Shown one piece after another: positions 11,071 through 21,475 of a DNA stretch of 64,000 nt. The notes under the pieces are model-generated. The model did not search any database, was not told where the DNA came from, and saw only the letters and a list, made by a program, of their open reading frames with translations. Origin of the DNA: Cytophagaceae bacterium (GTDB lineage: Bacteria; Bacteroidota; Bacteroidia; Cytophagales; JAIYAX01). Made by a program: the position numbers and the translations under genes. Where the stretch lies: assembly GCA_027488815.1 (NCBI GenBank), contig JAIYAX010000012.1:310001-374000 (forward strand), written 5' to 3'. Numbering within the stretch: position 1 is the stretch's first letter; each line of letters opens with the position of its first letter.

Positions 11071-11094
11071 GATCCCGGTTATCCGGGATTTTTC
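11071..11094 (+). terminator. Rho-independent terminator after the second T9SS gene
   Basis: The stem ATCCCGG / CCGGGAT with a TTAT loop is followed by TTTTTC, 25 bases after the stop codon. Confidence 0.85.
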
Positions 11095-11115
11095 ATTTAA
11101 CATGAAGTCAAGTCT

Positions 11116-11367
11116 ATGTCCTGGATTGAAGAAGACCATGCTTTGGTCAAAGAGTTTGTGTTTAAAGACTTTTCGCAGGCCTTTGCATTTATGGTAAGGG
11201 TCGCAATGGTAGCGGAAAAGATGAATCATCATCCTTGGTGGAGCAATGTGTACAACAAAGTAGAGTTCAGATTGCAAACTCATGACGCCGGTAATACCGT
11301 AACAGAGCGTGACACCAAATTAGCTGCTGCCATTGATAAAATTTACGGCACAATGGAAAGCCTTTAG
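11116..11367 (+). CDS. phhB: Pterin-4a-carbinolamine dehydratase
   Basis: The 83-residue protein matches the small PCD/DCoH family, which dehydrates 4a-hydroxytetrahydropterin after aromatic amino-acid hydroxylation. The family signature is present: E-K-M-N-H-H-P-W-W followed by V-x-F-x-L-x-T-H-D. The two adjacent histidines, the Pro and the later Thr-His are the conserved active-site elements. The length is slightly shorter than the usual 95-110 residues because the N-terminus is compact. No aromatic amino-acid hydroxylase lies next to it. It reads into rsmI only 12 bases downstream, so the two may be cotranscribed. Confidence 0.85.
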   Translation: MSWIEEDHALVKEFVFKDFSQAFAFMVRVAMVAEKMNHHPWWSNVYNKVEFRLQTHDAGNTVTERDTKLAAAIDKIYGTMESL

Positions 11368-11379
11368 TTAATTTTGAGC

Positions 11380-12057
11380 ATGGAAAGTCAAGGCCGATTG
11401 TACCTGGTGCCCACACCTATTGGTCATCTGGCTGATATGACTTTCCGAGCAGTTGAAGTCCTTCAATCAGTGGATACTATCCTTTGCGAGGATACCCGCA
11501 CATCCGGCATATTGCTCAAGCATTACAGCATTTCCAAGCCTCTGAAGGCCTTTCATTTGGCGAATGAACACAGAGCCCTCGCCTCTGTCATGGCTCAGCT
11601 TCAGGAAGGTCGCCAACTTGCATTGATTTCTGATGCCGGCACCCCGGGTATTTCCGACCCCGGGTTTCTGTTGGTAAGAGCTTGCGTTCAGTCAGGTATT
11701 GCTGTTGAATGTCTGCCCGGTGCCACAGCGCTTATTCCTGCTTTGGTGGTGAGTGGCTTTCCCAGTGACAGATTTGTTTTTGAGGGTTTTTTGCCTCCAA
11801 AGAAAGGCCGAGAAACCCGGATTAAGGCACTTTTAGAGGAAGAAAGAACCGTCATTTTATATGAGTCCCCACATAAGATTTCTAAAACATTAGAGCAGTT
11901 TGTCGCCTTAGGTGCAGCAGAACGATTGGCTTGTCTGTGTCGTGAATTGAGTAAAAAATTTGAAGAAGTAAGAAGGGGAACCATCGCAGAATTGTTGCAA
12001 CAAGCAATTACGCTACCCCCCAAAGGTGAAATGGTGTTGTTGATACATGGAAAATAG
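11380..12057 (+). CDS. rsmI: 16S rRNA (cytidine1402-2'-O)-methyltransferase
   Basis: The 225-residue SAM-dependent tetrapyrrole-methylase-fold protein has the RsmI hallmarks: LYLVPTPIGHLADMT at the N-terminus, CEDTRTSG near residue 40, a SDAGTPGISDPG loop (typical of RsmI) and the LPGATALIPAL segment. It methylates the 2'-hydroxyl of C1402 in the decoding centre. I chose the ATG at 11380; a TTG two codons upstream is in frame, but the ATG puts the first beta strand at the usual place. The 3' end overlaps lnt by 11 bases, which suggests coupled translation. Confidence 0.93.
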   Translation: MESQGRLYLVPTPIGHLADMTFRAVEVLQSVDTILCEDTRTSGILLKHYSISKPLKAFHLANEHRALASVMAQLQEGRQLALISDAGTPGISDPGFLLVRACVQSGIAVECLPGATALIPALVVSGFPSDRFVFEGFLPPKKGRETRIKALLEEERTVILYESPHKISKTLEQFVALGAAERLACLCRELSKKFEEVRRGTIAELLQQAITLPPKGEMVLLIHGK

Positions 12058-13684
12058 ATTTAAGTTACCGTTACTTGCTGTATCCGGGGGTTTGTTGATG
12101 ACTCTCGCATGGCCCATGATGCCGATGGCCCCTTTGATGTTTTTCGCCTTTTCATTGCCTTTGGTGGTCATGGAAGCCGATCTCAGGCGGCCTGCAACAC
12201 AAAGGAAGCGGTGGAAATCCTTTTTTTACATATACTTATTCTTGCTTGTTTGGAACGTAGGCACTACCTGGTGGATATCAAATGTGCATTTGATCGCTGG
12301 AATTTTTGCCAATCTGGCCAATGCCTTTCTCATGGCCATTCCGTTGTTACTTACCCGATATGTATACCTGCAAGCAGGCCGTTTCCTTGGCTATATCGCT
12401 TTTATTTGTCTTTGGCTTTCTTTTGAGTACCTGCATCTGAACTGGGAGCTTACATGGGCATGGCTCACACTTGGTAATGGCTTTGCTTTCTTTCCACAGT
12501 GGATACAATGGTATGAATGGACGGGGCCGTTGGGTGGCTCCTTTTGGGTATTGGTTTGTGCTGTTTTTTTCGCCCACTTTATCCTGATACCGGTGTTGTT
12601 TGAAAAGAAAAGGCCTCTTACAGTAGCCTATGTCTACATGATTTTGCTCATATTGATTCCTATCATGTATTCCTGGTATTTGTTTCATCAATATGAGGAA
12701 AAAGGGGAGAAAATAGAGGTAATCGTGGTTCAGCCCAATATTGATCCGTTTAACGAGAAGTTTGAAGGCTCTGATCGCTATATACCCAAGGTTGAGCAGG
12801 TAGAGAGGATGAAATCATTGAGTGATAGCCTGATCAGCCCTTCGACTCGATGGGTGCTGTGGCCGGAAACTTCTTTTGACACAGAGCAATCGCTATGGGA
12901 AGAAGAGATTGAAAGGATACCCGAAGTTGAAGAACTGCGGCAGTGGGTGGCAAGCAAGGATAATCTTGAATTAATAACAGGGGCAACTACCTTCAGATCT
13001 TATGGAAATGATCGGGACCAAGCGCCACCAACCGCTCGCCATCACCCCTCCGTAGGCTATTATGATGTGTACAATTCTTCTTTTCATATCAAAGCAGGAC
13101 ATCCGGTCAACATCTACCATAAATCAAAGTTGGTCCCCGGTGTCGAGCGAATGCCCTATCCGGCATTTTTTAGATTTCTTGAAGCCTTGGTCCTTAACCT
13201 TGGTGGAGCAAGTGGCAGCATGGGCACTCAGCCAGACAGGGAGGTTTACTGCCATGAGCAGGGACATTGTACCACACCTTGCATCTGTTATGAGTCGATC
13301 TTCCCAGAGTTTATGTCAGAGGCCAGTCGCAAAGGGGCAGGTTTTATTTCCATCATCACGAATGATGGCTGGTGGGGGAATTCTCCCGGCCACCGTCAAC
13401 ATGCAGCGTATGCAAGCCTACTGGCCATTTCACTTCGCAGGGATATTGCGAGGGCGGCAAACACTGGCATCTCCTGTTTTGTAGACCAAAGGGGTTTGAT
13501 ACGTGGTCAAACCAGCTACTGGGTTCCGGCAGTAGTTAAGGATCAGGTAAGGCTAAATGACCGGTTGACTTACTATGCAGAACATGGGGATTACCTGGGT
13601 AAACTGGCAGCGTTTTTGGGAATTTTGCTCTTTCTTTCAGTGTGGGTAAAACATTTTACCCGCCTGCGATCAATAGATCACTAA
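12047..13684 (+). CDS. lnt: Apolipoprotein N-acyltransferase
   Basis: The 545-residue inner-membrane enzyme adds the third acyl chain to lipoproteins. The N-terminal about 220 residues hold several hydrophobic segments, followed by a periplasmic nitrilase-like domain that opens at VVQPNIDP. The catalytic triad is visible: Glu274 in LWPETSF, Lys361 in HKSKLVPGVERMP and Cys414 in CICYESIFPEF. The ITNDGWWGNSPGHRQH segment that follows is also typical. The length is in the usual 500-550 range. It overlaps rsmI by 11 bases, and the next gene starts 8 bases after its stop. Confidence 0.95.
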   Translation: MENRFKLPLLAVSGGLLMTLAWPMMPMAPLMFFAFSLPLVVMEADLRRPATQRKRWKSFFYIYLFLLVWNVGTTWWISNVHLIAGIFANLANAFLMAIPLLLTRYVYLQAGRFLGYIAFICLWLSFEYLHLNWELTWAWLTLGNGFAFFPQWIQWYEWTGPLGGSFWVLVCAVFFAHFILIPVLFEKKRPLTVAYVYMILLILIPIMYSWYLFHQYEEKGEKIEVIVVQPNIDPFNEKFEGSDRYIPKVEQVERMKSLSDSLISPSTRWVLWPETSFDTEQSLWEEEIERIPEVEELRQWVASKDNLELITGATTFRSYGNDRDQAPPTARHHPSVGYYDVYNSSFHIKAGHPVNIYHKSKLVPGVERMPYPAFFRFLEALVLNLGGASGSMGTQPDREVYCHEQGHCTTPCICYESIFPEFMSEASRKGAGFISIITNDGWWGNSPGHRQHAAYASLLAISLRRDIARAANTGISCFVDQRGLIRGQTSYWVPAVVKDQVRLNDRLTYYAEHGDYLGKLAAFLGILLFLSVWVKHFTRLRSIDH

Positions 13685-13692
13685 ATTTGAAC

Positions 13693-14484
13693 ATGGACTA
13701 TCAGAAAATTACCCATCAGGTGGTGGAAGTGGCTCAGAAGGCCGCAGAGTACATCGAGTTGGAGTCTGTCAGATTTGAAAAGGTACATATTGAGTATAAA
13801 GGGAGAAACAATCTGGTTTCTTATGTTGACAAAGAAGTTGAACGAATGGTAGTTCAAGGCCTGGAGAACATTATCCCTGGTGCAGGTTTTTTGACCGAAG
13901 AAGAAACCATCAAAAACGAGCATAAAGACTTTCTTTGGATCATTGACCCTTTGGATGGCACCACCAATTTCTTACATAAGCTGCCGGTTTATTCGATTTC
14001 AATTGCGCTGATGGTTCATGGTAAGCTCGTTTCCGGAGTGGTTCTGGAAGTGAACAGAAGGGAATGCTTTTATGCCTGGCTGGGTGGAGGTGCCTTCCTC
14101 AATGGTGAGTCAATTACTGTAGCCGATAATCATCATTTGAAAGAAAGCCTGTTGGCAACCGGTTTTCCTTATTACAACTTTGAAAAATTGAGTGAATACC
14201 TCGCCATTTTGAATCAATTCATGAGAAATTCCCACGGATTGCGCAGGTTAGGGTCAGCCGCTGTCGATCTTGCTTATGTTGCCTGCGGTCGAATTGATGG
14301 TTTTTTTGAATACAACCTCAACTCCTGGGATATTGCAGCCGGGGCCTTGCTGGTTGAAGAGGCAGGTGGTAAGGTGACAGATTTTAAAGGGCAGGAAAAT
14401 TATGTCTTTGGAAGGGAAATTATCGCTGCCGGGCCCATTCATACCGAAATGCTGGAGATTATTCATCCTCACTGGTACAACTAA
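13693..14484 (+). CDS. Inositol monophosphatase family protein (SuhB-like)
   Basis: The 263-residue Mg-dependent phosphatase has the family signatures: GFLTEEET (metal-binding Glu), IDPLDGTTNF starting at Asp85, and WDIAAGALLVEEAGG near the C-terminus. Members dephosphorylate inositol-1-phosphate or related sugar phosphates, and some bind ribosomal antitermination complexes. Substrate cannot be read from sequence. The ATG at 13693 gives a normal N-terminus; a GTG 17 codons upstream would overlap lnt and adds residues without family similarity. Its stop overlaps the start of the next tiny gene (TAATG). Confidence 0.88.
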   Translation: MDYQKITHQVVEVAQKAAEYIELESVRFEKVHIEYKGRNNLVSYVDKEVERMVVQGLENIIPGAGFLTEEETIKNEHKDFLWIIDPLDGTTNFLHKLPVYSISIALMVHGKLVSGVVLEVNRRECFYAWLGGGAFLNGESITVADNHHLKESLLATGFPYYNFEKLSEYLAILNQFMRNSHGLRRLGSAAVDLAYVACGRIDGFFEYNLNSWDIAAGALLVEEAGGKVTDFKGQENYVFGREIIAAGPIHTEMLEIIHPHWYN

Positions 14485-14663
14485 TGGCGCAACAGATATT
14501 GGTTTACCTCACTTTGGCTTTAGCCTTGATTTATCTGGGGAGGAAATTTTACAAGCAACTCCTAAAGCCTGAAAAGGCCTGCGGCAGCCATTGCACAGGA
14601 TGCGGCCAAATCGATTTTGAGAAAATTGTCGAAAGCCCAAAAAAGGCAAGTCAGGCTTTGTAG
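14484..14663 (+). CDS. Tiny Cys-rich membrane protein (FeoB-associated type)
   Basis: The frame encodes 59 residues. It starts MAQQILVYLTLALALIYLG, a single membrane segment, followed by a basic stretch (RKFYKQLLK) and a cysteine cluster C-G-S-H-C-T-G-C-G. This layout matches the small FeoB-associated Cys-rich family common in Bacteroidota (short TM helix plus a CxxxCxxC-like cluster). Its ATG overlaps the upstream stop codon (TAATG), which implies translational coupling. Its last 13 bases overlap the 3' end of hpt on the other strand. No feoB is nearby, so a link to iron transport is only by family. Confidence 0.6.
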   Translation: MAQQILVYLTLALALIYLGRKFYKQLLKPEKACGSHCTGCGQIDFEKIVESPKKASQAL

Positions 14664-15202
14664 CAATAAATGTCAGGAAGGTTTCTTCCATGTGACTCAT
14701 AGTCAAGCCCGAAACCGACAATAAATTCAGGGCCGATCTCAAATCCGAAATAGTCAATCCTTGGGTATTGATTCTCAGGAAGTGTTTTCTTAAAAAGGCA
14801 ACATGTGGCAACTGATGCTACCCCGCATTCATTGAGTCTATGGTTTAAATAGTGAAGCGTTGTTCCGGAGTCCACAATGTCCTCTATGATGACCACATGT
14901 TCTCCGGGGAAGGCTTTCTCCGGAAAATAATCCTCCTCAATTCTTCCATTGCTCTCCATGTGGGAATAGGAGCTTAGCTTGATGAATTGAACCCTTGCAG
15001 AGTATGGTATTTTAAGAAGCAGGGACGAAGCAAAAAAGAACGCACCGGAGAGCACCACTACAAACAGAGGATCTTTGTCTTTATAATCCTCTCCGATTTT
15101 CAGGGACAATTCCTGAACTTTGTCCTCAATCTCCTGACGACTGATCATCAGAGCAAAGGATTTATCGAGCAGTTGGATGGATTCCGGGGGTGTGATGGCC
15201 AT
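14651..15202 (-). CDS. hpt: Hypoxanthine phosphoribosyltransferase
   Basis: The 183-residue purine-salvage enzyme converts hypoxanthine or guanine plus PRPP to IMP or GMP. The PRPP-binding loop is clear (VVIIEDIVDSGTTL, residues about 103-116), as are the LSGAFFFASSL loop that contacts pyrophosphate and the KLSSYSHMESNG flexible loop. The C-terminal FGLDYESHGRNLPDIY segment is the nucleobase-contacting end. I start it at the ATG at 15202, which gives the usual 175-185 residues. The upstream in-frame extension runs through the terminator of the neighbouring gene. It is convergent with the tiny Cys-rich gene. Confidence 0.93.
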   Translation of the reverse strand: MAITPPESIQLLDKSFALMISRQEIEDKVQELSLKIGEDYKDKDPLFVVVLSGAFFFASSLLLKIPYSARVQFIKLSSYSHMESNGRIEEDYFPEKAFPGEHVVIIEDIVDSGTTLHYLNHRLNECGVASVATCCLFKKTLPENQYPRIDYFGFEIGPEFIVGFGLDYESHGRNLPDIYCYKA

Positions 15203-15204
15203 AG

Positions 15205-15243
15205 GAAAAAAAACACCCGCAAACCTGTGGCCTGCGGGTGTGA
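15205..15243 (-). terminator. Terminator of the pyrophosphatase-YceI gene
   Basis: On the minus strand the stem ACACCCGCA / TGCGGGTGT with an 11-base loop runs into a tract of eight T. It lies about 20 bases beyond the fusion gene's stop and immediately upstream of hpt. Confidence 0.85.
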
Positions 15244-15263
15244 ATTTTAAAGGTTTTGCAATT

Positions 15264-18065
15264 TTATTTAGTTGCTTCTTTCGGATTAGCCTCAACGGTA
15301 ATGTCCAGCTTCACCTCATCACCCAAAATACCAGGCATATAAGAGATACCGTAGTCATTTCTGTTTAAAACGATAGAGGTCTGGAAAGCAATAACCGGAA
15401 CATTGAAAGGAGTAAGTCCTTTGCCATAATAGGTAAATGGAAGCTCAACTTCTTTTTCAACACCATGAAAATTGAGTTTGCCTTTAGCTGAGTAGCCACT
15501 TTCTGTTTTGCTGATCTGCTCAGATTTGAAAGTGATAACAGGGTATTTGGCAATATCGAAGAAATCCGGGCTCTTCAAATGATCATCACGCTGTCCGTTT
15601 TTCGTGTTAACACTTGCCGGGTCAATGCTGATGTCGATTTTGGAGGCTTCCAGAGTAGGGGTAATGCTGATTTCTCCGCTTACTTTTTCGAAAGTTCCTT
15701 TAGCATCAGACATGATGTGCCTTACCCGGAAGTCCATAAAGGTATGTGCTCCGTCAATCATCCAGTTGCCCGCCGCTTCGGCAAGATCAGCGGAAGCAGG
15801 CGCAGCGGCTTTGGTCTCTGTCATGGGAACCATAGCTGCTCCTTCCTGATTGTTTCCACCACTTGGTATTTTTTCTAGTGCAATAAGTGGAGCAATTACA
15901 AGGGCAACTACTGACATCAGCTTTAGGAGGATGTTCAGCGAAGGACCTGAAGTGTCTTTGAAAGGATCACCTACAGTATCGCCTACTACAGCAGCCTTAT
16001 GAGGTTCTGACCCTTTGTAGTATTTCTTTCCATTGATGTCTACACCTTCTTCAAAGGATTTTTTAGCGTTATCCCAGGCTCCACCTGCATTGGATTGGAA
16101 AATAGCCATCAGTACACCTGCAACTGTAACTCCTGCAAGCAATCCACCCAGACCTTCAGCTCCAAACAAAGGCAAGAAGCCAATGAAAACAGGAACCACT
16201 ACTGCCAATAATCCCGGCAATATCATTTCTCTGATTGCGGCTTTAGTTGAAATCTCCACACACTTGCCATATTCGGCCTTACCGTCAGCATCAGCGAAAG
16301 TTTTTTTATCCTCTGCGGACCAGTCTTCCATTTCTTTGCCATCGTTTTTGCGCATAACCGCAAGAGCCGCTTTAAGAGCAGGGATATCGTTGAACTGGCG
16401 ACGTACTTCATTGATCATGCTCATGGCTGCACGACCCACAGCGTTCATTGCGAGGGCTGAGAATACAAAGGGAAGCATAGCACCGATCAGCAAGCCTGCC
16501 ATCACCTCTGCTTTGGAAATATCAATCGTTCTGATGTTTGCAGCCGTCATGTAAGCTCCAAAAAGTGCAAGAGCTGTAAGGGCAGCTGAGGCAATGGCAA
16601 AACCTTTACCAATGGCAGCTGTCGTATTGCCTACCGCATCAAGCTTATCCGTTCTTTTTCTTACTTCTTTAGGCAACTCTGACATTTCGGCAATACCTCC
16701 GGCATTGTCAGAAATAGGACCGTAAGCATCTACTGCCAGCTGAATCCCAAGATTAGAAAGCATACCTACAGCAGCAATAGCGATACCATACAAGCCACCA
16801 AAATGGAAAGCTCCGATGATGGATAGCGCAATGATAATGACCGGAATAGCGGTGGACATCATACCCACACCCAGACCAGCAATGATATTGGTTGCAGCGC
16901 CGGTGGACGATTGTCTAACAATGGCGTTTACCGGGCCTTTGCCCATTCCGGTGTAGTATTCCGTTACCAACCCTACCAGGAGGCCGGCCACCAAACCAAT
17001 GATAGTGGCAATGAATATACCCATGGAGGTCATGATGCGGGTGGTTCCATAGAGCAGATCATTGTACGTCCACTCAGCAGGTAGCATACCTGTGATGATA
17101 AAATAAGAGGCTGCTATCATGATGAACGAAGAGCCAAACTCACCAATGTTAAGTGCGGTTTGAGGATTACCGCCCTCTTTTACCCTTACAAAGAAGGTTC
17201 CTATGATGGACACTAAGATTCCTGTACCTGCAAGAACTAAGGGGAGCAATACTGCTGAAAGACCATTGAACTGATCACTAAACCCATCGACCATAAAGGC
17301 AGCACCAAGCACCATGGTCCCGATGATTGATCCCACATAAGATTCAAATAAGTCAGCACCCATACCTGCCACGTCACCAACATTGTCACCTACGTTATCG
17401 GCAATTGTTGCGGGGTTCAGGGGGTGGTCTTCAGGTATACCTGCTTCAACTTTACCTACAAGGTCAGCACCTACATCAGCAGCTTTGGTATAAATACCGC
17501 CACCTACACGGGCGAAAAGAGCGATGGATGATGCACCAAAAGAGAAACCTGTGATAATGGTAATAACACGATTGAGGTTTTCGGCTGTTTCCGTACCAAA
17601 CAAGTTTGCGTAGAAAATAAATAATCCTGAAAGGCCAAGAACACCGAGGCCAACAACACCCATGCCCATCACTGATCCACCTGCAAAGGCTACTTCAAGT
17701 GCTTTGCCCAGGCTTGTTCGGGCAGCATTCGTAGTTCTTACATTGGCTTTGGTGGCCACTTTCATACCGATAAACCCTGCCAAGGCCGAGCATAAGGCTC
17801 CTAGAACAAAGGAAAGACCTACTAAAGGGGAGGAAGATGCGCTGTCGGCAGTTACTGCGAGCAGGATGCCTACGCAGGCTACGAAAATGGCTAATATCTT
17901 GTATTCAGCTTTGAGGAAAGCCATGGCTCCTTCGGCAATATGGCTTGCAATTTTTTGCATTTTCTCAGTGCCGGGATCTTGTTTGCTCACCCAGGCAGAT
18001 CGCCAGGCGACATAAAGAAGACCTACCACGCCTAAAGCGGGCAGGACATAAATCAAATTGGTCAT
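15264..18065 (-). CDS. hppA: Membrane-bound pyrophosphatase fused to a periplasmic YceI domain
   Basis: The 933-residue protein couples pyrophosphate hydrolysis to cation export. Residues about 1-735 are a complete mPPase: [13 protein letters not shown] (197-209), [20 protein letters not shown] (223-242), EVRRQF, and the C-terminal [30 protein letters not shown] (about 478) has Ala and Gly at the two positions where K+-independent enzymes have Lys and Thr, so it should need K+. The Glu in LFES (241) is placed as in Na+-pumps and some K+-dependent H+-pumps, so the ion is undecided. After an Ala-rich linker (about 735-762), residues 763-933 form a whole YceI lipocalin-like domain ([16 protein letters not shown]...YPVITFKS). 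In known structures both mPPase termini face the periplasm, where YceI proteins also work. I start at the ATG at 18065; 30 upstream residues are non-family. Confidence 0.93.
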   Translation of the reverse strand: MTNLIYVLPALGVVGLLYVAWRSAWVSKQDPGTEKMQKIASHIAEGAMAFLKAEYKILAIFVACVGILLAVTADSASSSPLVGLSFVLGALCSALAGFIGMKVATKANVRTTNAARTSLGKALEVAFAGGSVMGMGVVGLGVLGLSGLFIFYANLFGTETAENLNRVITIITGFSFGASSIALFARVGGGIYTKAADVGADLVGKVEAGIPEDHPLNPATIADNVGDNVGDVAGMGADLFESYVGSIIGTMVLGAAFMVDGFSDQFNGLSAVLLPLVLAGTGILVSIIGTFFVRVKEGGNPQTALNIGEFGSSFIMIAASYFIITGMLPAEWTYNDLLYGTTRIMTSMGIFIATIIGLVAGLLVGLVTEYYTGMGKGPVNAIVRQSSTGAATNIIAGLGVGMMSTAIPVIIIALSIIGAFHFGGLYGIAIAAVGMLSNLGIQLAVDAYGPISDNAGGIAEMSELPKEVRKRTDKLDAVGNTTAAIGKGFAIASAALTALALFGAYMTAANIRTIDISKAEVMAGLLIGAMLPFVFSALAMNAVGRAAMSMINEVRRQFNDIPALKAALAVMRKNDGKEMEDWSAEDKKTFADADGKAEYGKCVEISTKAAIREMILPGLLAVVVPVFIGFLPLFGAEGLGGLLAGVTVAGVLMAIFQSNAGGAWDNAKKSFEEGVDINGKKYYKGSEPHKAAVVGDTVGDPFKDTSGPSLNILLKLMSVVALVIAPLIALEKIPSGGNNQEGAAMVPMTETKAAAPASADLAEAAGNWMIDGAHTFMDFRVRHIMSDAKGTFEKVSGEISITPTLEASKIDISIDPASVNTKNGQRDDHLKSPDFFDIAKYPVITFKSEQISKTESGYSAKGKLNFHGVEKEVELPFTYYGKGLTPFNVPVIAFQTSIVLNRNDYGISYMPGILGDEVKLDITVEANPKEATK

Positions 18066-18114
18066 GTGATAGGAATGGTTAATTTCTGTGGTTAAACCTT
18101 CAATTTTTGCGCTG

Positions 18115-18122
18115 CAAAGGTA
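18115..18122 (-). promoter_or_regulatory. Candidate -7 promoter element for the pyrophosphatase-YceI gene
   Basis: On the minus strand TACCTTTG matches the Bacteroidota -7 consensus TAnnTTTG exactly, 49 bases upstream of the chosen ATG. No good -33 TTG is seen at the expected distance, so the call rests on the -7 element alone. Confidence 0.4.
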
Positions 18123-18163
18123 ATAGTAAAATTGAATTGGGACAGGGCCTGCCAAACAGGGCT

Positions 18164-21100
18164 TCAGGACACTCCGCTGGATTGAACAGAAGGTAGCTTT
18201 AAAAGGAAAGTTGTGCCTTTACCGGGCAATGTCTCTACCTCTATCGGGATATCATTTTGTTTACAGAAGCGAAACACGAGGGCCAGCCCAAGTCCGGTCC
18301 CCTTTTCATGCATGGTTCCTTTTTTAGAAACCACTTGGCCTCTTAAGTTAATCTGCTTCAGAATTTCCTCTTCAATTCCATCCCCTTCGTCACGAATACG
18401 AAGCCAGACTTGATCTCCAAGGTTTTCTGTAAAAATGTGAATACTTGCTCCCTGTGGACTAAACTTGATAGCATTGGAGAGAAGGTTTCTGATGATCACA
18501 GAAAGCATATCTTCATCAGCCACTACTCTGCTGGGGTCTTGCCGATGTAGGATGGAGATATGTTTTTTCTCCGCAACAGGCCGGTAAACTGCAATTGCTG
18601 CTTCAAGTAGGGTACTTAATGACAATGCTTTTTTACTTGGCTTAATCGTGCCTACTTGTGAATGGTACCAATACAGGATGGTATCAATTAATTGAAGGGA
18701 TCCATCAACCGACTGCTGCATCTGTTTTAAGTATTTTTTTACTTCTTCTGCGTTCAGCGGGTCGCCCGGCAAATCCATGATGCCCAGTAAACCTTTCAAT
18801 GTCGTAAGCGGGCTTCTCAGGTCATGCGATAAGATGGAGAAAATAATGTCTTTGCTTTTGTTTTCTGCTTCCAGCTCTTTGTAGAGCTTGTCAAGCTGGA
18901 GGTTCTGCAGAGCCAGTTTTTTGTTGATTTCGGTGATCTCATTGGTTTGACGATCTACTTCGTTTTTGAGCCTTGTTTTATACTTTTTGTTTTGAGTACT
19001 ACGGTATTGCAACCAGGTAAAAAAGATGCCTAACATGACCAGAATAAGGAAAGCATACATTAAGGGATCTAGCCAAATGGGTTGGTTGATAAATAGCTTA
19101 AATCTGGCAGTTTCCTTCGACCATAGCCCATCAGAGTTGCTGGCTGAAACCTCAAGCTCATATTCCCCGGGAGGCAGATTGGTGAGTATAATGAAGGCAT
19201 TTTTTCCGATTGTCACCCAGTCCTGATTGATACCGGATAGTTTGTAACGGTATTGATTATCCTCAGGGGAGACATAATTGGGATAAAAGAAGTCAAATCG
19301 TAGGTTGTTTTCACTATGCTTCAGCACAATGAATTCCTTGCTTACAAGATTGATCTTACTCGTTATGTTTTCACCGGATGATCCTGTGTTCCATACTTCG
19401 AGTCCAGAAATGACAGGTTTGTTTTGAAACTCATTTGGGCCACAATCCGCCGGGTCAAATAGATTGAATCCACTTAACCCTCCAAACAACAAAGAACCAT
19501 TTCTCAATTTCAAAAAGGCATTCATGTTGTATTCGTAGCCTTGTAGGCCATCCTTAGGGCTGTAGGTTTTGAATTCCCGATTGGAGATGTCGTATTTGAA
19601 TATTCCTTTATTACTTGATGCCCAAAGCCCACCCTTGCCGTCAGGAATAACCCCATAAACTACATTGGAGCTTAGATCCTTACTGTTTTGTGTATTGATC
19701 CGCTCTGTTTGTACTACACTATCCTCAGGAAAATTATCAGGAATGCTCACTTTCAATAAGCCATCTCCCCATGTTCCTACCCACAAATACCCTCCATAAT
19801 CAAGCATCGACATAGCCTTAGGATGCTCAGAATTACTCCTGTAGTTTCCTCTTCCCAATGCCATAGTCATTCGAAAGTCAGAGGTGTCGATATAGATTAC
19901 CCCCCCTGCCATGGCGGCGCCCCAAAATCTCCCTTTAGAGTCCTGATGAAATGACTTGATATGAATATAGGCAACTCGCTGATTGTTTAAGATCTGATGA
20001 GCAGTGGCTTCATCTGTTTTTTCATTCCATACAACAAGGCTTTGTGAGCAGGCAATCATGTATCGGTTCTGATCAATTTTGATCGCATCAAGGTATTTTT
20101 TAGAGCGATTCAAAGAAAACTCGGTAACTGCTTTACGTTGTATTCTCCTCCTGTCATCAGACAAGAACAGTATGCAAGAGTCACTTAGTAGGTACTTACC
20201 GCCTCTTGCTTCCAGAACTCTGTATACTTTGTTTTCAGGGAACAAGGAGCTTGGCGTGCCTGCTATATCGGTAAATTTGCGATCAGCTGCCGACCAGGTG
20301 TAAACCGCCCCGGTCATGGTACAAATCCATATTAACCCATCAGGTGCCTCATAGAAGCTATGTATATTGTTGTAATCTGCTTCCATTTTAGGATCCTCTG
20401 AAGTTCTGAAGACCCTTTGGAACCTAAGTTTGGCTGATGTATATTTAAACAAACCAGCACTGGTACAAGCCCATAAGGAGCCTGAATTGTCTTCAAACAA
20501 ATTAAAAACACGCTTTGAGGCAATAACCGACTCTTCTCCGATCCCTCTTGTTTGAGGATCTATAAAGGAAGTACTTCTTTTTTCGCCAGTAGCTGTATCG
20601 ACACAGAAAACCCCCATATTTCCAGTAGGGATGTAAAGCAAACCCTTGAAAATGATAGGATCCTTAGACTTGCGATTGTCTGAATTGATGACATCTTTTC
20701 GAATGTCATAAAACCTGGCGGTTTTCTTTGAATTCGGATCAATTACAATTACGCCTAAATCAACAGAAGAAAGCCACAATCGACCAGCCTCATCTTCATA
20801 AAAGCCGTTATGCATCAATGCAGTAGCAGAAACTGTACTGAAGGGGAAGTCTAGATTGAAAAGAAATTGAAAGCCACTGCTTTGAAAATTGAATTTGAAT
20901 AGCTTTTGATCATTGGCCAGATAGATATCTCCGTTTTTACATTTAATAATGGCCGACAATGAGGGTTTTAATGGGGAGTCAGAAATGACCGGTGCCCACC
21001 TCTTTTTCGCTTTGTTATACAAGATGACCCCGGAGTTGTCGGTTACAGAAATGAGTCGGTTGCGATCTGCCTCTACAGATTTGCAAAGGAGTAGCCCGCC

Positions 21101-21475
21101 AGTTTTAGACCCAATGGGGTGCATTTCAAGCTTGTTTTCCTTTCGCTTATAGCTGATGTATCCACCATCACCGGAAGCCCAAATGTTGCCATCTACCCCT
21201 TCAAAAATGTAATTCATCAAATGGTAGCTCAGGATGTTGGCACTGTCAGTCGTTCGCTGCCGGTAAATGTTGCTGCTGATTCCGTTGAAGTCAAAAAGCC
21301 CATCTTCTTCTGAGGCCGCCCACATTAGTCCGTAATTGTCTTGCAAGCCATGAACGATTTTAAGCCTCTGCCCATCTCTCTCCAACCTTACTTTCTCAAA
21401 TTGAATTACTCCCTGCGCCTGCAGCACCAGACTGGCCGCATTCATCAAAAGAAAGGTCAGAATACTTCTTTTCAT
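18164..21475 (-). CDS. Reg_prop / Y_Y_Y sensor histidine kinase
   Basis: The 1103-residue sensor has a signal peptide (to about residue 20), then a long periplasmic region of about 670 residues with two-component propeller blades ([51 protein letters not shown]). A Y_Y_Y domain precedes a TM helix ([19 protein letters not shown]). The cytoplasmic kinase has the H box at His884 (SHDLRSPL), the N box ([12 protein letters not shown]) and G boxes ([17 protein letters not shown]). Unlike classic hybrid HTCS proteins it stops after the kinase: no receiver or AraC domain. The cognate regulator must be elsewhere; none is adjacent. Its start codon overlaps the stop of the WG-repeat gene (ATGA), so the two are translationally coupled. 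Confidence 0.93.
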   Translation of the reverse strand: MKRSILTFLLMNAASLVLQAQGVIQFEKVRLERDGQRLKIVHGLQDNYGLMWAASEEDGLFDFNGISSNIYRQRTTDSANILSYHLMNYIFEGVDGNIWASGDGGYISYKRKENKLEMHPIGSKTGGLLLCKSVEADRNRLISVTDNSGVILYNKAKKRWAPVISDSPLKPSLSAIIKCKNGDIYLANDQKLFKFNFQSSGFQFLFNLDFPFSTVSATALMHNGFYEDEAGRLWLSSVDLGVIVIDPNSKKTARFYDIRKDVINSDNRKSKDPIIFKGLLYIPTGNMGVFCVDTATGEKRSTSFIDPQTRGIGEESVIASKRVFNLFEDNSGSLWACTSAGLFKYTSAKLRFQRVFRTSEDPKMEADYNNIHSFYEAPDGLIWICTMTGAVYTWSAADRKFTDIAGTPSSLFPENKVYRVLEARGGKYLLSDSCILFLSDDRRRIQRKAVTEFSLNRSKKYLDAIKIDQNRYMIACSQSLVVWNEKTDEATAHQILNNQRVAYIHIKSFHQDSKGRFWGAAMAGGVIYIDTSDFRMTMALGRGNYRSNSEHPKAMSMLDYGGYLWVGTWGDGLLKVSIPDNFPEDSVVQTERINTQNSKDLSSNVVYGVIPDGKGGLWASSNKGIFKYDISNREFKTYSPKDGLQGYEYNMNAFLKLRNGSLLFGGLSGFNLFDPADCGPNEFQNKPVISGLEVWNTGSSGENITSKINLVSKEFIVLKHSENNLRFDFFYPNYVSPEDNQYRYKLSGINQDWVTIGKNAFIILTNLPPGEYELEVSASNSDGLWSKETARFKLFINQPIWLDPLMYAFLILVMLGIFFTWLQYRSTQNKKYKTRLKNEVDRQTNEITEINKKLALQNLQLDKLYKELEAENKSKDIIFSILSHDLRSPLTTLKGLLGIMDLPGDPLNAEEVKKYLKQMQQSVDGSLQLIDTILYWYHSQVGTIKPSKKALSLSTLLEAAIAVYRPVAEKKHISILHRQDPSRVVADEDMLSVIIRNLLSNAIKFSPQGASIHIFTENLGDQVWLRIRDEGDGIEEEILKQINLRGQVVSKKGTMHEKGTGLGLALVFRFCKQNDIPIEVETLPGKGTTFLLKLPSVQSSGVS

